A stretch of DNA of 10,328 bases from JAIVHA01 sp965367295. GTDB taxonomy: Bacteria; Pseudomonadota; Gammaproteobacteria; DSM-19610. Location of the stretch: the NCBI GenBank assembly GCA_965367295.1, contig CBDUHN010000062.1, positions 1-10,328 of the forward strand, written 5' to 3'. The notes beneath the pieces are model-generated. The model was not told the DNA's origin, did not search any database, and was given only the letters and a program-made list of their open reading frames with translations. The position numbers were made by a program, and so were the translations under genes. Of the stretch, positions 1 to 5,795 are shown piece by piece. The stretch's first letter is position 1. Every line of letters starts with the position of its first letter.

Positions 1-264
1 AACAGCGCGGGCCACGCCAATGTTCCCCTATTTGGTCTTGCTCCGGGTGGGGTTTACCCTGCCACGCCTGTTACCAGTCGCGCGGTGCGCTCTTACCGCA
101 CCATTTCAACCTTACCTGTGCACCCATGCGGGGCCATCGGCGGTATATTTTCTGCGGCACTTTCCGTAGGCTCGCGCCTCCCAGGCGTTACCTGGCACCC
201 TGCCCTATGGAGCCCGGACTTTCCTCCATGGCTTGCGCCACAGCGACTGTCTGGCCGACTCCCG
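1..264 (-). ncRNA. rnpB: RNase P RNA (type A), 3' part outside window
   Basis: This is the catalytic RNA of ribonuclease P, which removes 5' leaders from pre-tRNAs together with the RnpA protein. Reading the minus strand, the 5' end GGGAGTCGGCCAGACAGTCG matches the P1/P4 start of bacterial type A RNA. It is followed by the conserved block GGAGGAAAGTCCGGGCTCC (227-209), the AGGGCAGGGTGCCAGGTAAC stretch, the GGTGCGGTAAGAGCGCACCG region (about 102-82), GACTGGTAACAGG, and AGACCAAATAGG (about 38-27). The window edge cuts it just after the GGCGTGGCCCGCGCTGTT region. About 264 bases are present, and a full type A molecule of about 350-380 would need roughly 100 more. The 5' end is set by alignment with the E. 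coli P1 strand and could be off by a few bases. It lies 66 bases downstream of the second TPR-like gene on the same strand. Confidence 0.96.
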
Positions 265-269
265 GCGCC

Positions 270-275
270 ATTATC
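270..275 (-). promoter_or_regulatory. Possible -10 box of rnpB
   Basis: On the minus strand GATAAT (five of six matches to TATAAT) lies six bases before the GGGAG that begins the RNase P RNA, which is the right distance for a sigma70 start. No good -35 is visible at 16-18 bases; TTGATG is 20 bases upstream. rnpB is normally transcribed from its own promoter, so a site here is expected, but the match is weak. Confidence 0.35.
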
Positions 276-330
276 CGCATAATGACCGTATTGCGCATCA
301 ACTAAAGTAAGGGGTGCGGGGAAAACAGGC

Positions 331-834
331 TCAATGCGGCTGGGCAACCAGGCTGCGCGAACGCAACAGGCGCCAGGTCAGTTTACCGAGCCAGCGGTTC
401 AACGGGTGTTCGCGGCGCAGGAAACGCAACACTGGCTTGCGCCGCGTTCCCATGCTCTTGCGCAGGCGCAGCAGGCCACGGTGTTGCGGCTCGATATGCA
501 AGCCACGGCACAAGGCATGATAGGCCTGCCGGCGATGCCGGCAGGCCTGCTCCGCCTGCGCAAGATTGAAGAATACGATGGCCTGCTCCTCCTCGTAGGC
601 GGCCGCCTGCCGACACAGGCGCAATCCGCTTTTATCCCCCAGATACACGCGCGCCAGTCCGTGATAGGCAGTGTAGAGATTGCTGCGCGGATCATCGGGG
701 TCGGCCTGCTGATCCACTTCGCGGAAATACGCAAGGGCACAGGTCCAGTCATCCACCTCAAAACAGCGCAGCCCGCGGCGAAAGCGGGCATCGAGATGGC
801 TTCGGGTAGTGGACGACTGGGGCGGGCGATTCAT
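331..834 (-). CDS. Small TPR-like protein B, function unknown (tandem paralogue)
   Basis: This encodes a 167-residue soluble protein with no signal peptide or membrane segment, rich in Arg and Ala. Its helical pattern, with segments such as NLYTAYHGLARVYLGDKSG (52-70), CRQAAAYEEEQAIVFFNLAQ (74-93) and the following AYHALCRGLHIEPQH, looks like two or three degenerate tetratricopeptide repeats. The C-terminus carries VLRFLRREHPLNRWLGKLT (135-153), a basic motif also found in the neighbouring paralogue. No catalytic residues are recognisable, and a protein-binding or scaffold role is only an inference from the TPR-like fold. The ATG start at 834 has only a weak ribosome site (GAG nine bases upstream). 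It follows its paralogue after a 42-base gap and is the last protein gene before rnpB. I know no experimentally characterised homologue. Confidence 0.8.
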   Translation of the reverse strand: MNRPPQSSTTRSHLDARFRRGLRCFEVDDWTCALAYFREVDQQADPDDPRSNLYTAYHGLARVYLGDKSGLRLCRQAAAYEEEQAIVFFNLAQAEQACRHRRQAYHALCRGLHIEPQHRGLLRLRKSMGTRRKPVLRFLRREHPLNRWLGKLTWRLLRSRSLVAQPH

Positions 835-876
835 TGTTTCACACTCAACAGAACGGACATTGCAGGCACTTGCGTT

Positions 877-1365
877 TTATTTTTGTTTATTACCTGTGTA
901 GGTCAGCTTACCCAGCAGGCGGTTCAACGGATTATCCCGGCTCAGGAAGCGTACCACCTGCGGACGCCGCACACCCATCTGCAACCGCAAACGGTGCAGC
1001 CCGGCGTGACGGGGATTCAACTTCAGCCCCTTATTCATGGCCATACAGGCGCGGCGACGATGATTCAGGCGGTATTCGGCCATGGCCAGGTTGCAGAACA
1101 CATCGGCATGCTGGTGTTCCACCGCGGCCGCCTGGCGACAGAAATTCAGGCCACAGATATCCCCCCTGAATACCAACGCGACACCGTGGTACGAGGTATA
1201 GAGATTCCGGAAGGGATCATGACGGTCGGCATTCTGGTCAGCGGTACGGAAGCAGACCAGCGCCCGCTCCAGATTCTCGTCCTGCCAGTGCCGCAATCCA
1301 TCCTGGAATACTCCCTGCTGTACCCATAGCGTTTCCCCTGCCCTGGAATCCGATACGATTTCCAT
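877..1365 (-). CDS. Small TPR-like protein A, function unknown (tandem paralogue)
   Basis: This encodes a 162-residue soluble protein, the sister of the next gene downstream. The two align without gaps over about 137 residues at roughly 54% identity by hand count. Shared blocks are NLYTSYHGVALVFRGD (54-69), CRQAAAVE (76-83), VFCNLAMAE (89-97), HRRRACMAMNKGL (102-114) and the C-terminal VVRFLSRDNPLNRLLGKLT (137-155). The repeated helix pairs resemble degenerate TPR units, so binding of another protein is the best guess; no enzyme motif is seen. I place the start at ATG 1365 because GGGGGAGG lies five bases upstream. TTG 1410, GTG 1386 and ATGs 1383 and 1380 are also in frame but have poorer sites. 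The gene begins 53 bases after pgi on the same strand, so it is probably cotranscribed with it. Confidence 0.8.
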   Translation of the reverse strand: MEIVSDSRAGETLWVQQGVFQDGLRHWQDENLERALVCFRTADQNADRHDPFRNLYTSYHGVALVFRGDICGLNFCRQAAAVEHQHADVFCNLAMAEYRLNHRRRACMAMNKGLKLNPRHAGLHRLRLQMGVRRPQVVRFLSRDNPLNRLLGKLTYTGNKQK

Positions 1366-1370
1366 CCTGG

Positions 1371-1378
1371 CCTCCCCC
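1371..1378 (-). promoter_or_regulatory. Ribosome binding site deciding the start of TPR-like gene A
   Basis: On the minus strand GGGGGAGG is followed by five bases and then ATG GAA ATC. It is one of the strongest Shine-Dalgarno matches in the window. It favours ATG 1365 over the TTG, GTG and ATG codons further upstream in the same frame. Confidence 0.7.
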
Positions 1379-1418
1379 ATCATCACCGGTAGGCGCCCGT
1401 GCCGGAACAATCTGCGCG

Positions 1419-3071
1419 CTACGGTCGGTGCTGTGACATCAGTGTACGGTAATGTTCCATCAAACCCTGCGTGGAAACATCGTGCGCGGCCGGTACCGCA
1501 GCACCTGCCGTCAGTTCACCCAGGATTACCCGTGCCAACTGCTTACCCAGTTCCACACCCCACTGGTCGAAGGAGTTGATCTCCCAGATCACTCCCTGCA
1601 CAAATATTTTATGCTCATAGAGCGCAATAATCGAGCCAAGTGTCTCCGGATCGAGACACCGGTACAGTAACGAGTTACTGGGCCGGTTTCCCGGAAACAC
1701 CTTATGTGGCAGTAGTTCCTGGATTGCCGTCTCATCCAGTCCCTGGGCCACCAGTTCAGCCTGCACCGCCTCGGCATCCTTGCCCTGCATCAGGGCCTCG
1801 GTCTGGGCAAAGAAATTCGACAGCAGAATACGATGGTGGTCGGGATGACTGTGCGTCGCCTCTGCCGCAATCAGGAAATCAGCCGGAATCAAGCGGGTTC
1901 CCTGATGAATCAGCTGATAAAAGGCATGCTGACCGTTGGTGCCCGGCTCGCCCCAGATCACCGGCCCGGTACTGTAATCGACCGGCCGGCCATCGCGGGT
2001 GACGGACTTGCCGTTACTCTCCATATCCCCTTGCTGGAAGTAGGCCGGGAAACGGTGCAGGTGCTGGTCATAGGGCAGGATGACATGGGACTCTGCGCCG
2101 AAAAAATTGTGATACCAGACCCCCAGCAACGCCATCACCACCGGCAGATTCTGCTCCAGCGGCGTGGTGCGGAAATGTTCGTCCATGGCATGGGCGCCGA
2201 CCAGCAGCGCCTCGAAATTATCCATGCCCACATACAGTGCGATGGATAGGCCGATGGCGGACCAGAGGGAGTAGCGCCCACCCACCCAGTCCCAGAAGAT
2301 GAACATATTGGCGGTATCGATACCGAAGGCCCGCACCGCCTCGGCATTGGTGGACACCGCGACGAAATGCTTTGCCACCGCACTCGCATCGCCGGCCTGT
2401 GCCAGCAGCCACTCACGAGCCGTGTGTGCGTTGACCAGGGTTTCCTGGGTGGTGAAGGTCTTGGAGGCCACGATAAACAGGGTGGATTCCGGTGCCAGGC
2501 CAGCCAGGGTATCGTCAATCTGGCTGCCATCGATGTTGGAGATGAAATGCGCCCGCAGCCGCCCACCATAGGGTTTCAGTGCCTCGGTCACCATCAACGG
2601 CCCCAGGTCCGAACCACCGATGCCGATATTGACCACATCGGTGATCATCTTACCGCTATAGCCACGCCAGGCACCGCTGCGCACCAGGTCACTGAAGCTG
2701 CGCATCTGCGCCAGCACCGCATTCACGGCAGGCATGACATCCTCACCATCCACCCGGATCGGCCGGTTGGAGCGGTTGCGCAGAGCCACATGCAGCACGG
2801 CGCGATCTTCGGTGTTGTTGATGTGCTCACCGGCGAACATGCGCTCGATCCAGTCCGGCACCCCCTGCTCCCGGGCCAGTTCTGTGAGCATCGCCATGGT
2901 GTCTTCGGTGATGCGGTTCTTGGAATAATCCAGCAGCAGCTCACCGAACTGCAGGGAGAACTTCTTGAACCGTTCATGATCTGCGGCAAACCAGTCGCGC
3001 ATGTGCTGGTTACCGATCACCTGATGGTGCCGCTGCAGGTCCGCCCAGCTACGGGTCTCGGTCAGGGCCAT
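1419..3071 (-). CDS. pgi: Glucose-6-phosphate isomerase
   Basis: This cytoplasmic enzyme interconverts glucose 6-phosphate and fructose 6-phosphate. The 550-residue product matches the usual bacterial length (E. coli about 549). Visible motifs are the phosphate-binding GIGGSDLGP (150-158), SNIDGSQIDDTLA (178-190), SKTFTTQET (203-211), the family signature DWVGGRYSLWSAIG (261-274), MESNGKSV with the catalytic Glu (351), GTNGQHAFYQLIHQGT with the catalytic His (382), and the second signature INSFDQWGVELGK with the active-site Lys (510). I chose ATG 3071, with GAAGAGGA nine bases upstream inside the end of zwf. A TTG at 3080 overlapping the zwf stop would add three residues. The gene begins five bases after the zwf stop, so the two are translationally close. 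In this block it would recycle fructose 6-phosphate into the oxidative pentose phosphate pathway or link it to glycogen. Confidence 0.98.
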   Translation of the reverse strand: MALTETRSWADLQRHHQVIGNQHMRDWFAADHERFKKFSLQFGELLLDYSKNRITEDTMAMLTELAREQGVPDWIERMFAGEHINNTEDRAVLHVALRNRSNRPIRVDGEDVMPAVNAVLAQMRSFSDLVRSGAWRGYSGKMITDVVNIGIGGSDLGPLMVTEALKPYGGRLRAHFISNIDGSQIDDTLAGLAPESTLFIVASKTFTTQETLVNAHTAREWLLAQAGDASAVAKHFVAVSTNAEAVRAFGIDTANMFIFWDWVGGRYSLWSAIGLSIALYVGMDNFEALLVGAHAMDEHFRTTPLEQNLPVVMALLGVWYHNFFGAESHVILPYDQHLHRFPAYFQQGDMESNGKSVTRDGRPVDYSTGPVIWGEPGTNGQHAFYQLIHQGTRLIPADFLIAAEATHSHPDHHRILLSNFFAQTEALMQGKDAEAVQAELVAQGLDETAIQELLPHKVFPGNRPSNSLLYRCLDPETLGSIIALYEHKIFVQGVIWEINSFDQWGVELGKQLARVILGELTAGAAVPAAHDVSTQGLMEHYRTLMSQHRP

Positions 3072-3076
3072 GAACC

Positions 3077-4546
3077 TCAATCCTCTTCGATGGTATTGCG
3101 CCAGTACTGGTCATCGCGATCAAACAGGCGATGGGCCTCTTCCGGCCCCCAGCTACCCGCGGGATAGGTATGGATGTAATCCCGCTCGATGGACCAGTCC
3201 TTCAGCACCGGGTCCACCACCTTCCAGGCCCAACTGACTTCGTCGTAGCGCAGGAACAGTGAATGGTCTCCGTCGATCACATCGAGCAACAGGGTTTCAT
3301 AGGCATCGAGCTGCGATTGATTGATGCCACAGTAGGAGGCATCAAGCCGGGTGGTTTCGGTTCGCATCTCCAGGCCCGGCTGTTTCACCTGCAATTCCAT
3401 GCGCAGGCACTCGTTGGGCTGGATATTCATCAGCAGCCAATTGGGCTTGAGGCGTTCGATCTGGGTTTCACGGAATAATTGCTGCGGCGGGTGCTTGAAG
3501 CGAATGGCGATCATGGAATTATCCTTCGCCATGCGCTTGCCGGTGCGGATGTAGAAGGGCACATTACGCCAGCGCCAGTTGTCGATATAAAGCTTCAGGG
3601 CCGCATAGGTTTCGGTGACGCTGTTCTCCGGCACCCCCGGCTCTTCCAGATAGCCAGGCACCTGCATGCTCTTCACAGTGCCGCGCGCATACTGGGCGCG
3701 GAAGGCATGAGCATTCACGGCATTGTGGACGATGGGGCGAATGGAACGCAGTACCTTCACCTTTTCATCACGCAGCGATTCGGCATCCAGCGAAGCCGGT
3801 GGCTCCATGGCAACCAGGGTGAGCATCTGCAGCAGATGACTCTGGATCATGTCACGCAGGGCACCCGCGCCATCATAATAACCGGCCCGGCCCTCCGTAC
3901 CCCGTGCCTCGGAATGGGTGATCTGCACATGATCGATGTAGTTGCGGTTCCACAGCGGTTCCAGCATCAAATTGGCAAAGCGGAACACCAGTACATTCTG
4001 CACCGTGCCCTTGCCGAGGTAATGATCGATACGGAAGATCTGTTTTTCCTCGAAGTCCCGGTGCAGGCGCAGGTTGAGACTCTCGGCGCTTTCCAGGTCA
4101 TAGCCGAACGGCTTTTCGATCACCACCCGCCGCCAGCCACCATTCTCCTCGCTCAGGCCCACCGCGCCGAGCTGGCGACTGACCTTGCCAAACTCCGCCG
4201 GTGCAACGGCCATGTAGAACACCAGGTTGGGTGGCATCTCCGGGGTATTGTGCAAGTAGTCGCGCAGGGCGGGGTAGGCGGCCTCATCCTTCAGGTCACC
4301 CTGGAAAAACCGCATCCGGCGCAGGAACCGCTCCAGCACCACCGGATCGGTCTGACGTTCCGCCAGGGTCTGCTCCACTTCCGCCCGCCAGGCATCGTGA
4401 TCCCAGTCGCGACGGCCGAAGCCCAGCACGATCATGCCCTCGGGCAGGCGCCCGGCGGCATCAAGCTGATACAAGGCCGGCAGCAATTTGATTTTGGCCA
4501 GGTTGCCCGTGGCGCCGAAAATGATGAAGGTACAGTTATCGGTCAT
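3077..4546 (-). CDS. zwf: Glucose-6-phosphate 1-dehydrogenase
   Basis: This enzyme oxidises glucose 6-phosphate to 6-phosphogluconolactone, the entry step of the oxidative pentose phosphate pathway. The 489 residues are typical in length. The N-terminal Rossmann motif is FGATGNLAKIK (10-20), followed by EKPFGYD (144-150), the active-site stretch RIDHYLGKGTVQN (172-184), GYYDGAGALRDMIQSHLLQM with the general-base His at 237, RTGKR (334-338) and PAGSWGP near the C-terminus. His 175 and Lys 179 of the signature are intact, but position 180 is Gly where the family signature normally has Glu, Gln or Lys. The coenzyme loop has Asn 15 where many members have Asp. ATG 4546 has AGGAAGG four bases upstream. 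It sits 129 bases after gnd and directly before pgi. No lactonase gene (pgl), often found in such blocks, is present. Confidence 0.98.
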   Translation of the reverse strand: MTDNCTFIIFGATGNLAKIKLLPALYQLDAAGRLPEGMIVLGFGRRDWDHDAWRAEVEQTLAERQTDPVVLERFLRRMRFFQGDLKDEAAYPALRDYLHNTPEMPPNLVFYMAVAPAEFGKVSRQLGAVGLSEENGGWRRVVIEKPFGYDLESAESLNLRLHRDFEEKQIFRIDHYLGKGTVQNVLVFRFANLMLEPLWNRNYIDHVQITHSEARGTEGRAGYYDGAGALRDMIQSHLLQMLTLVAMEPPASLDAESLRDEKVKVLRSIRPIVHNAVNAHAFRAQYARGTVKSMQVPGYLEEPGVPENSVTETYAALKLYIDNWRWRNVPFYIRTGKRMAKDNSMIAIRFKHPPQQLFRETQIERLKPNWLLMNIQPNECLRMELQVKQPGLEMRTETTRLDASYCGINQSQLDAYETLLLDVIDGDHSLFLRYDEVSWAWKVVDPVLKDWSIERDYIHTYPAGSWGPEEAHRLFDRDDQYWRNTIEED

Positions 4547-4675
4547 TATGCCTTCCTGTCAGAAACCGGTTTTCCCGCTCCTTCCGGGAGGGGATAGTTA
4601 TTATTGGCAGAATGGATTCCATCCTGCGACAGCGGCGATCCGCCCGCTCCGGAATAAAGGATTGGTGAGAGGGTA
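4547..4675 (-). other. gnd-zwf gap with two small hairpins, no terminator
   Basis: This 129-base gap between two genes of the same strand holds an imperfect hairpin at 4631-4648 (AGC/GCT plus GGCG/CGCC around a GAT loop with one bulged G) and another at about 4576-4594 (CC-CTCC/GGAG-GG with one mismatch). A short inverted repeat ATGGATTCCAT lies at 4612-4622. Neither hairpin is followed by a T run on the minus strand, so I do not call a terminator. They could set separate mRNA levels of gnd and zwf, or be chance in GC-rich DNA. I see no clear promoter for zwf and no HexR-like TTGTAAT-ATTACAA pair. Confidence 0.3.
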
Positions 4676-5587
4676 TCAGCTCCCCTTGCCCACTGCATGA
4701 CCACCAAAGGCCCGGCGCATCACTGCCAGCAACTGATTGGAATAATCGGCCTTGCCCTGACTGTCGAAGCGGCAGGCCAGGGCCTGGGTGATGACCGGCG
4801 CGGGGATACCCTGGTCGATGGCCTCGATGGCAGTCCAGCGGCCCTCGCCCGAATCCGCCACCACCGGCGCGATGTCGGCAAACTCCTGGCCTTCCTGCAG
4901 CGCCTCGGCGGTCAGATCGAGCAACCAGCTGCGTACCACCGAACTGTGCCGCCATAGCTCCGTGACCTGGGCCAGATCCACCTGGAATTCCGTCTTGCCC
5001 TTGAGCAACGCCAGCCCTTCCGCGAGCGCCTGCATCATGCCGTATTCGATACCGTTGTGAACCATCTTGGTGAAGTGCCCGGCCCCCACCGGTCCGACAT
5101 GGGCCCAGCCATGCTCCGGCGATGGCGCCAGCACCTTCAACGCAGGTTCGATCAGGCGCGCGGCCTGTTCACTACCACCAACCATGAGGCAATAGCCGTT
5201 ATCCAGGCCCCAGATGCCGCCGGAGGTGCCGGCATCCATGAACAGCAAATCGTGATTGGCCAGCAGCGCACCACGGCGCTGACTGTCATGGTAATTGGTA
5301 TTGCCGCCGTCGATCACCAGGTCGCCGGGTTCCAGTATGGGAATGAGTGCCTGCAGGTGCTGCTCCGTGACCTCGCCGGCCGGCAACATCAGCCACACCA
5401 CCCGTGGCGCACTGAGCTGCTCCACAGCATGCGCCAGGGAGGTGGCCGGCAGCATGCCCTCCTCGCGGGCAATGCTATCCACCACTTCCTGGTTGCGGTT
5501 GTAACCCACCACCTCGATACCACCCCGGCACAGGCGCCGCGCCATATTGGCGCCCATGCGCCCGAGACCGATCATTGCCATTCGCAT
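4676..5587 (-). CDS. gnd: 6-phosphogluconate dehydrogenase, decarboxylating, short (about 300 aa) type
   Basis: This enzyme oxidatively decarboxylates 6-phosphogluconate to ribulose 5-phosphate and CO2. At 303 residues it belongs to the short class, not the roughly 470-residue E. coli Gnd. The nucleotide-binding motif MAMIGLGRMGANMARRL is at 3-19, followed by DGGNTNYHDSQRR (93-105), MDAGTSGGIWGLDNGYC (117-133) and GHFTKMVHNGIEYGMMQAL with catalytic Lys 174 and Glu 181. The C-terminal helix region includes RFDSQGKADYSNQLLAVMR. After the second beta strand the sequence is GYNRN (28-32). Arg 31 resembles the residue that holds the 2'-phosphate in NADP-specific enzymes, so cofactor use is open. 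ATG 5587 is preceded by GAGGGA at six bases; an upstream ATG at 5626 has no such site. It is the first gene of the minus-strand block and diverges from glgA. Confidence 0.96.
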   Translation of the reverse strand: MRMAMIGLGRMGANMARRLCRGGIEVVGYNRNQEVVDSIAREEGMLPATSLAHAVEQLSAPRVVWLMLPAGEVTEQHLQALIPILEPGDLVIDGGNTNYHDSQRRGALLANHDLLFMDAGTSGGIWGLDNGYCLMVGGSEQAARLIEPALKVLAPSPEHGWAHVGPVGAGHFTKMVHNGIEYGMMQALAEGLALLKGKTEFQVDLAQVTELWRHSSVVRSWLLDLTAEALQEGQEFADIAPVVADSGEGRWTAIEAIDQGIPAPVITQALACRFDSQGKADYSNQLLAVMRRAFGGHAVGKGS

Positions 5588-5593
5588 TATAAT

Positions 5594-5599
5594 TCCCTC
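5594..5599 (-). promoter_or_regulatory. Ribosome binding site of gnd
   Basis: On the minus strand GAGGGA is six bases before ATG 5587. It sets the start at the Met that precedes the Rossmann motif and excludes the ATG at 5626, which would add 13 residues. Confidence 0.7.
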
Positions 5600-5611
5600 T
5601 TGCTGCTGAAA

Positions 5612-5666
5612 CCCTGCAATCCACATGCCCGTATCCGGGGCCCGTTACCGTATTCCACATGCAGGG
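5612..5666 (-). other. Possible structured leader element upstream of gnd
   Basis: The gnd-side of the divergent gap is bounded by a perfect 7-base inverted repeat. Read on the minus strand it opens with CCCTGCA (5666-5660) and closes with TGCAGGG (5618-5612), 13 bases before the gnd ribosome site. Inside are a direct repeat GCATGTGGA (5662-5654 and 5628-5620), two copies of ATACGG, and a small hairpin CCCG-GATA-CGGG. If transcribed it could fold as a closed domain ahead of the start codon. It matches no riboswitch I recognise. Alternatively the repeats are protein-binding sites on DNA. Transcription through it is not shown. Confidence 0.25.
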
Positions 5667-5697
5667 AGAAGTGTACTCGATGTACAGTACGGGATTT

Positions 5698-5713
5698 GCG
5701 GTATAAATACCGC
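5698..5713. repeat. Perfect palindrome in the gnd-glgA divergent gap
   Basis: GCGGTATAAATACCGC consists of two perfect 7-base arms around AA. It sits 110 bases from gnd and 82 bases from glgA. It contains TATAAA (5702-5707), five of six matches to a -10 box on the glgA strand, so it may be an operator overlapping a promoter. Just upstream, GTAC occurs three times (TGTACTCGATGTACAGTAC, 5672-5690). No protein that would bind it can be named from the window. Confidence 0.5.
5702..5707 (+). promoter_or_regulatory. Possible -10 box for glgA
   Basis: TATAAA at the centre of the palindrome is the best -10 match before glgA. The nearest -35-like sequence, TGTACA (5681-5686), has only four of six matches at a short 15-base spacing. 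A TTGACC at 5722-5727 is a good -35 but has no -10 partner at 16-18 bases. The assignment is therefore uncertain. Confidence 0.25.
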
Positions 5714-5795
5714 CCCTTCCCTTGACCTCGATAGTCATCTAACCCAATCTTGCGCTGCATCGTTACGCGTGCATGACATTTGCATTGACCAGTAC

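Noticed and set aside
85..347. Small open frames on both strands over rnpB
   Set aside because: The region is explained by the conserved RNase P RNA; coding there would be coincidence.
334..1329. Plus-strand open frame of 331 codons opposite both TPR-like genes
   Set aside because: It is antisense to two paralogous genes whose protein similarity proves the minus-strand reading. Its product looks like no family, and long antisense frames are common at this GC content.
2367..3167. Plus-strand open frame opposite pgi and the end of zwf
   Set aside because: Antisense shadow of pgi; no family features or ribosome site.
4576..4594. Inverted repeat in the zwf leader as an intrinsic terminator
   Set aside because: The stem has a mismatch and is not followed by a T run on the minus strand; on the plus strand no gene ends there.
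3479..4597. Plus-strand open frame of 372 codons opposite zwf
   Set aside because: It mirrors zwf, which has all family motifs. The translated product is His/Gln-rich with no recognisable domain.
5625..5795. 57-residue N-terminal extension of glgA
   Set aside because: The family starts at MKILFATSEAYP, and the extension crosses the divergent regulatory gap including the palindrome.
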